A stretch of 6,465 nucleotides of DNA from Spirochaetaceae bacterium (GTDB lineage: Bacteria > Spirochaetota > Spirochaetia > B11-G9), in assembly GCA_030643345.1 (NCBI GenBank), contig DAOWMA010000125.1, forward strand, positions 1 to 6,465. The letters run 5' to 3'. How positions within the stretch are numbered: position 1 is the stretch's first letter; each line of letters starts with the position of its first letter. Shown here piece after piece: positions 1-5,063 of the stretch. The translations under genes were made by a program, and so were the position numbers. Below the pieces are notes generated by a model. That model was not told the DNA's origin, did no database searches, and was given only the letters and a program-made list of their open reading frames with translations.

Positions 1-746
1 ACTGTTTCCAGATGGCCGAACATTATAGGAACCCTCACACAAAAGGGGAAAATCTCCGTTTCTACAGAAAGGATCTTTTTAAACTCAATAATCATCTTCT
101 CTTCTTCATCTCCAATATACGGAATGACATTATTGGTAATATCCAGTGCTGACAGACCCGGATGCCCTGCCCCACTGACTGACTGATATGTAGAAACAGA
201 CAGATCTTTTATTCCAAATTTCTTTAAGGGTGCCATTGCGACTGCCAGTCCTGTAGTTGAACAATTGGCATTTGTAACTATAAAGCCCTTTTCGGGATAG
301 CCCTGTTTTTCTATCCAGCTTAAAGCTTCAATATTTGCCTCGGGAATTATTATAGGAACATCTTCCTCATATCTCATAGCAGCCGCATTTGAAAAGACTC
401 CAAATCCTGCTTCAATTAATTCCGGCTCTATTTTCTCAGCTACTGGATTAGGAAGAGCCGAAAAGACAATCTGAATACCCTCAGCCTTCATGGCATCTAT
501 ATCATAACTACTTACTGTAATATCCTGAATATTTTTTGGGATTTCCATTGGAAGTATCCAATGAACATCATTTCCATATTTCTTACCTACCCTGGATTCA
601 GAAGCACTGATACGTGTTATTTCAAACCAGGGGTGATCAGAAAGCATCCACATAAATACCTGCCCAACGGCACCTGTGGCCCCCAAAAGTGCTGTCTTAA
701 TTTTAGTCTCCCGTTTAAACTCATCTTTTCTGGGATTGCTTATCAT
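1..746 (-). CDS. asd: Aspartate-semialdehyde dehydrogenase, archaeal/fungal type (partial, C-terminus cut by window edge)
   Basis: The enzyme reduces L-aspartyl-4-phosphate to aspartate 4-semialdehyde with NADPH in the cytoplasm, feeding lysine/diaminopimelate, threonine and methionine synthesis. The visible 248 residues open with a Rossmann nucleotide-binding loop (LGATGAVGQ, about 21-29). The catalytic cysteine is in NANCSTTGL (Cys162) and is followed by SVSGAGHPG (about 189-197). The catalytic histidine is in RVPIMFGHLE (His245). The NANCSTTGL context and overall length are typical of the archaeal/fungal branch rather than the E. coli branch. The family is about 350 residues long, so roughly 100 C-terminal residues lie beyond position 1. 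The start is the ATG at 744-746, preceded by AAAGGAG (751-757 region) at good spacing. No frameshift is seen. Assignment to the family is secure, and only the exact subtype is open. Confidence 0.95.
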   Translation of the reverse strand, partial: MISNPRKDEFKRETKIKTALLGATGAVGQVFMWMLSDHPWFEITRISASESRVGKKYGNDVHWILPMEIPKNIQDITVSSYDIDAMKAEGIQIVFSALPNPVAEKIEPELIEAGFGVFSNAAAMRYEEDVPIIIPEANIEALSWIEKQGYPEKGFIVTNANCSTTGLAVAMAPLKKFGIKDLSVSTYQSVSGAGHPGLSALDITNNVIPYIGDEEEKMIIEFKKILSVETEIFPFCVRVPIMFGHLET

Positions 747-773
747 GAAATACTCCTTTGGTTGTATGGACTT

Positions 774-802
774 AATATGAATAATGCAGAGAAATATGTC
801 AA
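774..802 (-). promoter_or_regulatory. Probable sigma70-type promoter of asd
   Basis: On the minus strand, TTGACA (797-802, a perfect -35 consensus) is followed after 17 bases by CATATT (774-779, 4 of 6 with the -10 consensus). The predicted transcript would start near 767 and give a leader of about 20 bases that contains the AAAGGAG site of asd. asd therefore need not depend on the small gene upstream. Confidence 0.6.
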
Positions 803-874
803 TAGGTATTTTTACATTATGTAGCTATTCTGTACTTTTTTTTAGTATTATAACAAGATGTTGCATATATTGCT

Positions 875-1087
875 TTAAGCTATCTGCATCTGGACCTGAT
901 TCACTTCACTCATATAACCGGTCCTAATACAGAGCTCAAGAAGATGTTTACTAAGCATTTCAGTTTTTTCATGGGTAGAAGAATCACCAACCTTTTTAAT
1001 AACAACCTTATAGGAATCATCAAATTCTTCAATAAGGCTAACATAGGTAGTAAAATTTTCGTTTCCCTGTATTCTGTAATCCTTCAT
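875..1087 (-). CDS. Small protein of unknown function (70 aa)
   Basis: I do not recognise the family. The product is 70 residues, hydrophilic and mixed charged, with no signal peptide or membrane segment. The first half alternates in a beta-rich pattern (YRIQGNENFTTYVSLIEEF, then YKVVIKKVGD). The second half looks helical (EKTEMLSKHLLELCIRTGYM). That is a plausible beta-sheet plus helix fold. The gene is called real because its ATG (1085-1087) has a strong GGAGG (1093-1097) five bases upstream and the codons look ordinary. It lies upstream of asd on the same strand, with 128 bases between that include a separate asd promoter, so no shared job is implied. No promoter of its own could be fixed with confidence. 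Confidence 0.65.
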   Translation of the reverse strand: MKDYRIQGNENFTTYVSLIEEFDDSYKVVIKKVGDSSTHEKTEMLSKHLLELCIRTGYMSEVNQVQMQIA

Positions 1088-1128
1088 ATAATCCTCCGTC
1101 TAAACATACATTCCAATTATCGGAGATA

Positions 1129-1205
1129 TAAGAGTCTTACTTTACAGGAATTGGATTAGAATTAGAGGGTCCGTTAGAATATTTGCAACATATAAAAGAC
1201 TCTTA
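1129..1205. repeat. Pair of near-palindromic AAGANTCTT sites (10-base inverted repeat)
   Basis: TAAGAGTCTT (1129-1138) and AAGACTCTTA (1196-1205) are exact reverse complements. Each contains the odd-centred palindrome AAGANTCTT, and their centres are 66 bases apart. The first lies about 30 bases upstream of the GGAGG of the small gene at 875-1087. Such a pair could be an operator for a dimeric regulator. In AT-rich DNA a 10-base match could also be chance. Confidence 0.3.
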
Positions 1206-1361
1206 ACTTTAAGTAATAGTGTTTACCCTCTTACAGATTCTCTTGATGAACTATACCTGTATTGACTTTGGTAGATCCGGATGAAGCTTTAACTGTTCCA
1301 GAAATTGTTGCAGGGAATTCCCGGTTATAAATATGGAAACTTTTTAGAATTAACTGTTTGA
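1132..1361 (+). pseudogene. Possible frameshifted coding relic, unidentified
   Basis: Short plus-strand stretches read like protein, but in changing frames. From 1132 the reading includes GIGLELEGPLEYLQHI and stops at 1204-1206. A second frame (about 1191-1265) gives VYPLTDSLDELYLY and then TGA. A third (about 1253-1316) gives VDPDEALTVPEIVAG. The second frame returns at 1317 with IPGYKYGNFLELTV and a TGA at 1359-1361. Joined, they would be the end of a gene with at least two or three frameshifts. I cannot name the family and there is no start site. Chance open stretches in non-coding DNA are a real alternative. Confidence 0.25.
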
Positions 1362-1422
1362 AATCTACTATTATTAAATATATTGTAAATTACTTTTTTG
1401 TTGCTGTATATAAGAATATGTC

Positions 1423-1629
1423 TTAGAAGAAATCGATCAGCCCCAGTTTCATCGCACTTTTCACAAGTTCAGTCTGATCACCCAGCTCCATCTTTTTCAT
1501 AAGATTGTACCGATGGGCCAGAACTGTTTTATGCTTAATTCCCAACTAGCTGCCAATCTCTTTGTAGTTCAGACCCTCGGCCAGAAGCCGGAATACAGTC
1601 TGCTCTCTGTGAGTAAGACTATTATGCAT
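1423..1629 (-). pseudogene. Degenerate copy of LuxR-type HTH domain of a NarL/FixJ response regulator
   Basis: Read on the minus strand from 1629, this matches the C-terminal DNA-binding domain of the intact regulator at 2624-3277. It starts MHNSLTHREQTVFRLLAEG, runs through LNYKEIGS, and then hits TAG (1546-1548) where the intact gene has CAG (Gln). After that stop the frame continues without indels through LGIKHKTVLAHRYNLMKKM and ELGDQTELVKSAMKLG to a TAA at 1423-1425. The receiver domain is absent. The open frame extends upstream to about 1728, but its residues there (for example KNYTIIYHILSNIQ) show no receiver motifs. It therefore looks like a partial gene duplication that has lost function. 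Only amber readthrough or suppression would yield a full HTH domain. Confidence 0.8.
1432..1629. repeat. Left copy of a 198-base direct repeat flanking the brnTA cassette
   Basis: This segment aligns gap-free with 2636-2833 at a constant offset of 1204. By hand count there are 23 mismatches, about 88% identity, including a 45-base identical run (about 1549-1593). It is the 3' part of a response regulator gene, here degenerate. Similarity fades just past the codon for the Met at 1627-1629. Confidence 0.85.
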
Positions 1630-1641
1630 TTTCTTTGATCT

Positions 1642-1669
1642 TTGAATATTGGAGAGAATATGATATATT
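1642..1669 (+). promoter_or_regulatory. Probable promoter of the small gene at 1701 (and perhaps of brnTA)
   Basis: TTGAAT (1642-1647, 4 of 6) and TATATT (1664-1669, 5 of 6) are separated by 16 bases. TG at 1661-1662 forms an extended -10 element (TGaTATATT). A start near 1676 would give a leader of about 25 bases ahead of the TTG start. The promoter begins only about 13 bases after the left direct repeat ends, so it belongs to the cassette rather than to the repeat. Confidence 0.5.
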
Positions 1670-1690
1670 ATGGTGTAGTTCTTGATCTTC

Positions 1691-1694
1691 GGAG
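1691..1694 (+). promoter_or_regulatory. Ribosome binding site fixing a TTG start
   Basis: GGAG lies six bases upstream of TTG at 1701-1703. An in-frame TGA just upstream (1683-1685) leaves TTG as the only sensible start for the 59-residue gene. Confidence 0.6.
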
Positions 1695-1700
1695 AAAAAA

Positions 1701-1880
1701 TTGAAAACCTATAAAAATGATTTTTCAAAAACAGAAGATGAAACTCTTTGGGAAATCCATGAAATACGACACAGTGTACATAAAAATATTTCTCCGGACA
1801 ATTTATCTAAATTCAATGAAAAAGCCAGAACAATGTTTGATATTAGGAAAAAGTCTAAAAAAGAGACAAAAATCATATAG
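1701..1880 (+). CDS. Small charged helical protein, TTG start (59 aa), possibly antitoxin-like
   Basis: The frame TTG(1701)-TAG(1878-1880) encodes 59 residues, beginning MKTYKNDFSKTEDETLWEI. It is hydrophilic, predicted mostly helical, and ends in a basic lysine-rich tail. The pattern E-x-LWEIHEIRHSVHK near residues 14-28 resembles the E-(I/L)-W-x-I-(R/K) signature of short proteins commonly seen in toxin-antitoxin neighbourhoods of many bacteria. That likeness is from memory and not a domain assignment. The codons are co-directional with brnT, which starts 122 bases downstream. A longer reading frame on the same strand (1717-2022) overlaps it, but lacks a ribosome binding site and looks non-coding. 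The gene could be a solitary antitoxin whose partner is lost, or an accessory member of the brnTA unit. Confidence 0.6.
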   Translation: MKTYKNDFSKTEDETLWEIHEIRHSVHKNISPDNLSKFNEKARTMFDIRKKSKKETKII

Positions 1881-1935
1881 CATATCAAAAGAAGCTGAAC
1901 ACACAGGGATCCTATCCTGGAGCCTTAACAGAAGT

Positions 1936-1995
1936 TTGAATATTACAAAAAGTATGTATAAAAGTATTGCTTTTAGTCTTAAGTATTGTTATTAT
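1936..1995 (+). promoter_or_regulatory. Candidate promoter region of brnTA
   Basis: Two weak possibilities exist. TTGCTT (1967-1972), 17 bases and TATTAT (1990-1995, 5 of 6) would start transcription almost at the brnT ATG (leaderless). TTGAAT (1936-1941), 15 bases and TATAAA (1957-1962) would give a leader of about 34 bases. BrnA-type antitoxins repress their own promoter, so an operator is expected here, but no clear palindrome stands out. Confidence 0.3.
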
Positions 1996-2002
1996 AAAAG
2001 TA

Positions 2003-2281
2003 ATGAAAAAAGCAGGTTTTGAGTGGGATAATAACAAGGATGTAGAAAATCAGAAGAAACATTCTATTTCATTTAACCTGGCCCAATATGCTTTTGCAGA
2101 TCCACTGCGTATTATTGCAGAGGATATTGATCACAGTAAAGTAGAAAAGCGATACTATTGCTTTGGAAAGGTAAAAGATAGAATTGTGACTGTCAGGTTT
2201 ACTTATCGAAATAGTAATATCAGGATTATTGGCGCCGGTTACTGGAGGAAGGGGAAAGCTTTATATGAAAAATCAAAATGA
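2003..2281 (+). CDS. brnT: BrnT family toxin (RelE-like ribonuclease)
   Basis: The product is 92 residues, the family's usual size. Hallmarks in order are FEWDNNKD (6-13), the KKHSISF segment (18-24) typical of the N-terminal helix-loop of BrnT, FADP (31-34), the conserved EKRYYCFGK strand (48-56), VRFTYR (64-69) and the C-terminal IRIIGAGYWRKGK (73-85). BrnT toxins of the Brucella type II system have a RelE-like fold and stop translation by cleaving RNA. The antitoxin BrnA neutralises them by complex formation. The start is ATG at 2003-2005. The upstream in-frame TTG at 1967 would add residues that the family lacks. The ribosome binding site is weak (AAAAG). As is usual for brnTA, the toxin comes first, and it overlaps brnA by 17 bases. 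No inactivating lesion is visible. Confidence 0.93.
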   Translation: MKKAGFEWDNNKDVENQKKHSISFNLAQYAFADPLRIIAEDIDHSKVEKRYYCFGKVKDRIVTVRFTYRNSNIRIIGAGYWRKGKALYEKSK

Positions 2282-2495
2282 ATATACAGATGAAGATTTA
2301 GGTAGAATAAATATTATTCCGGATTTTCTTCCGGCTCCTGAAAATCTGGTTTTTAGGGAAGATAATATCAAAGTAACAATTAGCTTAAGTAAAAATAGTA
2401 TAGATTTCTTTAAAAAAGAAGCAAAAAAGCAGCACACCCAATATCAAAAAATGATCAGGAATTTACTGGATTATTATACGGCTCAGCACCAATAG
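2265..2495 (+). CDS. brnA: BrnA family antitoxin (ribbon-helix-helix)
   Basis: The product is 76 residues from ATG 2265-2267, preceded by the purine-rich GGAGGAAGGGG (2244-2254). The N-terminal part carries the DFLPAPENLVFRE segment (31-43) common in BrnA relatives. The C-terminal part is a MetJ/Arc-type ribbon-helix-helix: a strand KVTISLSK, then helices in SIDFFKKEAKKQ and YQKMIRNLLDYYTA. In the family this protein binds two BrnT monomers through its N-terminal region and represses the shared promoter with its C-terminal DNA-binding domain. The 17-base overlap with brnT implies translational coupling. It is the last plus-strand gene before the convergent regulator gene. Confidence 0.9.
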   Translation: MKNQNEYTDEDLGRINIIPDFLPAPENLVFREDNIKVTISLSKNSIDFFKKEAKKQHTQYQKMIRNLLDYYTAQHQ

Positions 2496-2507
2496 TTTAT
2501 TAGGATT

Positions 2508-2571
2508 ACCTTGATTATGAGATCCCCTGATTACAAATCATGGCAATCAGGCAAATCCCCCCAATCAAGGT
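2508..2571. repeat. Nested inverted repeat between convergent genes
   Basis: An outer perfect stem ACCTTGATT (2508-2516) / AATCAAGGT (2563-2571) encloses an inner perfect stem CCTGATT (2526-2532) / AATCAGG (2545-2551) with a 12-base loop. Inner and outer arms are near copies of each other (CCTTGATT versus CCTGATT). It lies in the 128 bases between the ends of brnA and the response regulator gene. It could be a bidirectional transcription terminator, but there is no T-run on either side. A REP-like element or the binding or recombination site of a mobile unit is also possible. Confidence 0.65.
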
Positions 2572-2623
2572 TCAAACATTGGAATTTGCAATGACCCGGA
2601 ATCTATAGCAATTGAATACACCC

Positions 2624-3277
2624 CTACACTAGCGAATCAATCAACCCCAGCTTCATTCCGCACTTCACAAGTTCAGTCTGATCACCCAGCTCCATTTTTT
2701 TCATAAGATTGTACCTGTGAACAAGAACAGTTTTATGCTTAATTCCCAACTGGCTGCCAATCTCTTTGTAGTTCAGACCCTCGGCCAGAAGCCGGAAAAC
2801 AGTCTGCTCTCTCTGGGTAAGACTGTTGTACATCGATACAAGAGACCCTGTAGATTCAGATTTACCGGAAGTAGACATAACTGTATTCAGCTTATCACTA
2901 AGAATAAATCCGGTATTATTACCTGAACTGATGATGTTTTGAAAGGATCTGAATGCATCCTCCTTGATCAGATACCCGTCCAGATTCAAATCTCTGGTTT
3001 TCTGCACCAATAGAGGCTCTTTATGCATACTCAGGATAATAACTTTACAATCTGGTTGTTTTTGTTTTAAAATGCCAGCCAGCGCCAATCCATCTTCACC
3101 ACCAAGAGAGATATCTACAAAAGCAAAATCAAAAGCAGTATTCTTCAGAGCAGCCTCGGTGCCGGAGACAGAATCTGTTTCAATACAGGAAATATCTTCA
3201 AAACTCTTCTCCAGAAATGTCCGCACACCCATCCTTAAAAAGGGGTGATCATCCACAATAAGTATATTTTTTGCCAT
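2624..3277 (-). CDS. NarL/FixJ family response regulator (REC-HTH_LuxR)
   Basis: This is a 217-residue cytoplasmic transcription factor. The receiver domain covers about 1-118: acidic pair D9-D10 in IVDDHP, phosphoacceptor D55 in FVDISLGG, S83 in ILSMH and K105 in YLIKED. A serine-rich linker follows (about 133-148). A LuxR-type HTH is at about 150-212 (SLTQREQTVFRLLAEG, NYKEIGSQLGI, KTVLVHRYNLMKKM). Phosphorylation by the upstream kinase is expected to alter dimerisation and DNA binding. The start chosen is ATG 3275-3277, one base after the kinase stop, so translation is probably coupled. A TTG at 3284-3286 would overlap the kinase gene and add only three residues. The 3' end of this gene is the right copy of the direct repeat flanking brnTA. 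Confidence 0.95.
   Translation of the reverse strand: MAKNILIVDDHPFLRMGVRTFLEKSFEDISCIETDSVSGTEAALKNTAFDFAFVDISLGGEDGLALAGILKQKQPDCKVIILSMHKEPLLVQKTRDLNLDGYLIKEDAFRSFQNIISSGNNTGFILSDKLNTVMSTSGKSESTGSLVSMYNSLTQREQTVFRLLAEGLNYKEIGSQLGIKHKTVLVHRYNLMKKMELGDQTELVKCGMKLGLIDSLV
2636..2833. repeat. Right copy of the 198-base direct repeat flanking the brnTA cassette
   Basis: This is the functional copy, inside the HTH-coding part of the response regulator. Its degenerate partner is at 1432-1629, gap-free, with 23 mismatches by hand count. The two copies share orientation, and the plus-strand cassette with the 59-residue gene, brnT and brnA lies between them. Confidence 0.85.
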
Positions 3278-3278
3278 A

Positions 3279-4445
3279 TTATTCAACTTCTTTTACAAAA
3301 GGTATTTTCATCACTATACGTAATCCTTCATCAATTCCTGTATCTATTCCAAATTCAGCATTAAGGAGTTTTGCTCTATCCTCTATGGATCTTAGTACAG
3401 TATTATTACTACTCATACCAACACCATCATCTTTATAACGAATTATCAAAAATGGTGCAGACTCTACCATATTTATCCTTATATTTTTTGCCTTTGAATG
3501 TTTTACCGCATTCTGAAGGCATTCCTGTATTACCCTGAATATAATTATGGGATAGTAGTCAGGATACAATTCATCATGAAAATCTGAAAGAGTGTACTCA
3601 ACTTTAATTAAGGATACAGTAGAGAATTGGGAGATTAGTCCCTCCACACTTGCTGCAAATTTTCCATTGGAGAATTCAGGAATCTTTAGATCATGGGAAA
3701 GATTCCGAACTTTGTCTATAATCAGATCGATATCTTCATTAAAACCAGAATCATTTCCCAACAACTTTAATTTTAAAAAAACAAGCATCTGACCAATATC
3801 ATCATGCAGTTCCGAAGAAAGAAGATTATGGATCCTGTTTTCAGATTCTGAAATACTTTTCGCAAGCTCCCTATGGTATTGATGCCTGCGCTTTTCTCTA
3901 TCAATACCGGCTGCAGCGCTAATAAGAAGCAATAGAAGGATTACTACCATAAATAACAGAAGTATAAATAAAATCCTCAATGCCCTTTTCTGATCTCCTG
4001 AAGATTCAAAAAGAATTTGTCTAAGCTGCTTTATACCCTGCTGCACTTCAAAATACTCCACAGAAGTAAAAACAATTGAATCCTTTCTTCCCTGAGCGAT
4101 CTTATTTTCCAGTAGAAAATACAGACTATTTACAGTAATTTTACCTGATTCGGAAAATATCATGTTATACTTAAGAACACCTGTTTCCAGTGTTTTGAGA
4201 ATATTCTCTAAGTAAACACTATCTATGGTCCTGGACTTATCCTCTGTTTCCACCTCACACAGAGTCAGGAGATCAAACTCAATGTTATATACATCATCCA
4301 GAAGCTTTTCAAAGATACCGGAACTTTTTAAGGAAGAAAAGAAGAGAAACATAATAAGTATCAGCAAAGTCAAAGATGAAAAAATACCTATAATAATATG
4401 CCTCGATTTATATATCCCCGACCTTAATTGTATTTGCAACTTCAT
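3279..4445 (-). CDS. Membrane sensor histidine kinase, HisKA_3 type (NarX/DegS-like)
   Basis: The 388-residue protein is the likely phosphodonor for the regulator immediately downstream. A short cytoplasmic N-terminus precedes the first membrane helix (about 16-38). An extracytoplasmic region of about 115 residues follows, rich in helical heptads and without a recognised ligand domain (a helical bundle sensor is inferred). The second membrane helix is at about 156-180. The HisKA_3 box contains His214 in SELHDDIGQM. The HATPase_c domain shows the N box (ECLQNAVKHS, about 308-317), DDGVGM (about 339-344) and a reduced second glycine box (RSIEDRAKLL) in the form usual for this class. The start chosen is ATG 4443-4445. 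Upstream in-frame alternatives (TTG at 4488, ATG at 4467-4469) run into the divergent gene's start and lack ribosome binding sites. The chosen ATG has only a G-run directly next to it, so the start is less certain than the gene. Confidence 0.92.
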   Translation of the reverse strand: MKLQIQLRSGIYKSRHIIIGIFSSLTLLILIMFLFFSSLKSSGIFEKLLDDVYNIEFDLLTLCEVETEDKSRTIDSVYLENILKTLETGVLKYNMIFSESGKITVNSLYFLLENKIAQGRKDSIVFTSVEYFEVQQGIKQLRQILFESSGDQKRALRILFILLLFMVVILLLLLISAAAGIDREKRRHQYHRELAKSISESENRIHNLLSSELHDDIGQMLVFLKLKLLGNDSGFNEDIDLIIDKVRNLSHDLKIPEFSNGKFAASVEGLISQFSTVSLIKVEYTLSDFHDELYPDYYPIIIFRVIQECLQNAVKHSKAKNIRINMVESAPFLIIRYKDDGVGMSSNNTVLRSIEDRAKLLNAEFGIDTGIDEGLRIVMKIPFVKEVE

Positions 4446-4462
4446 CCCCCGGATACTATAAT
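4434..4462 (+). promoter_or_regulatory. Probable promoter of the ECF-S-like membrane protein gene
   Basis: TTGCAA (4434-4439) and a perfect TATAAT (4457-4462) are separated by 17 bases. Transcription would begin near 4469, directly ahead of the AAGGAG site at 4470-4475, giving a very short leader of about 13 bases. The -35 element lies inside the first codons of the divergent kinase, and the two genes share only 36 bases between starts, so their expression may interfere. Confidence 0.6.
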
Positions 4463-4469
4463 TGCACAT

Positions 4470-4475
4470 AAGGAG
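4470..4475 (+). promoter_or_regulatory. Ribosome binding site fixing a GTG start
   Basis: AAGGAG lies six bases before GTG at 4482-4484. This favours GTG over an upstream in-frame TTG at 4428, which would fall inside the promoter. Confidence 0.7.
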
Positions 4476-4481
4476 ATAATT

Positions 4482-5063
4482 GTGAATCAAAAATTATTTG
4501 GTATTCTAAATGAGCGATCCAGGCTAATAATAATATTGGCTGTAATAATTTCTGTAGTATTAAATGGTTTGATAAATTTAGCCGGAGATAAACTGGGAAT
4601 ACCTCTTTTTCTTGATACTATATTTACTGCAGTAACCGCAGCTCTGTTCGGGATCATACCTGGAATCCTTACAGGCCTCTTTACCAATTTATTCCAGGAA
4701 ATTCTTCGGGGTTTCCCTCTTAATCTCTACCCCTTTGCTGTTGTTAACATTGCAACAGGCCTGATTGTGGGACTTATGGTAAAACACGGATACTTTAAAA
4801 CTTTCTTTGGGGTTTTTCTTATCATCATATATACAGCCCTTGCAAATGCAATACCGGGGGCCCTGATTGTTACAATAGTTTATGGTGGTATTACCCATGA
4901 GGAAGTCGACTATATTGTAAAGGTTATTCTTATGACAGGACAATCTGTATTCTCATCTGCCTTTATCGCACGTATATTTATTAATCTGGTGGATAAAGGA
5001 ATAGCCGTCCTCATTGCATATCTGATATATACAAATGTGAAACAGAAAGATACTTTAGAGTGA
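4482..5063 (+). CDS. Polytopic membrane protein, ECF-transporter S-component-like / orphan membrane sensor module
   Basis: The product has 193 residues and about five to six predicted membrane helices (roughly 14-33, 43-65, 83-100, 107-135, 145-168, 173-186), with short polar termini. The segment NLAGDKLGIPLFLDTIFTAV (about 32-51), then ALFGIIPGILTGLFTN (54-69), resembles S components of energy-coupling-factor vitamin transporters. It also resembles the membrane sensor regions found at the N-termini of some histidine kinases. This comes from remembered family patterns and no substrate can be named. No ECF ATPase (EcfA) or EcfT gene is in the window. The neighbours are all signalling genes: a divergent kinase 36 bases away and a convergent hybrid kinase whose stop codon lies inside this gene's last codons. 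A sensing role is therefore inferred as at least as likely as uptake. A shared ECF module encoded elsewhere would fit the transporter reading. Confidence 0.75.
   Translation: MNQKLFGILNERSRLIIILAVIISVVLNGLINLAGDKLGIPLFLDTIFTAVTAALFGIIPGILTGLFTNLFQEILRGFPLNLYPFAVVNIATGLIVGLMVKHGYFKTFFGVFLIIIYTALANAIPGALIVTIVYGGITHEEVDYIVKVILMTGQSVFSSAFIARIFINLVDKGIAVLIAYLIYTNVKQKDTLE

Larger units (their letters stand above)
1098..1422. other. Stretch without an intact gene
   Basis: About 325 bases lie between the ribosome binding site of the small gene at 875-1087 and the degenerate regulator copy at 1423. No open frame with a start and ribosome binding site was found on either strand. It holds the leader of the small gene, a pair of AAGANTCTT palindromes, and several short protein-like stretches on the plus strand in shifting frames (listed separately). 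The final part (about 1362-1422) is simply AT-rich. Confidence 0.6.

Noticed and set aside
836..843. Run of eight T as a plus-strand intrinsic terminator
   Set aside because: There is no convincing GC-rich stem before it and no plus-strand gene upstream to terminate. On the minus strand it is an A-run in the leader region between the small gene and asd.
1717..2022. 101-residue plus-strand open frame overlapping the 59-residue gene
   Set aside because: No ribosome binding site, composition dominated by K, S and I without domain pattern, and it overlaps both the better-supported TTG gene and the brnT start.
1432..2833. Insertion sequence or composite transposon as explanation of the direct repeat
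   Set aside because: The repeats are regulator coding sequence. There is no transposase frame and no short terminal inverted repeats at their ends.
4428..4481. Longer N-terminus for the membrane protein from TTG 4428
   Set aside because: The added residues would overlap the promoter -35/-10 region. GTG 4482 has an ideal AAGGAG.
4446..4490. Longer N-terminus for the membrane kinase from TTG 4488
   Set aside because: It would overlap the start of the divergent gene, has no ribosome binding site, and adds 15 residues without a pattern before the membrane helix.
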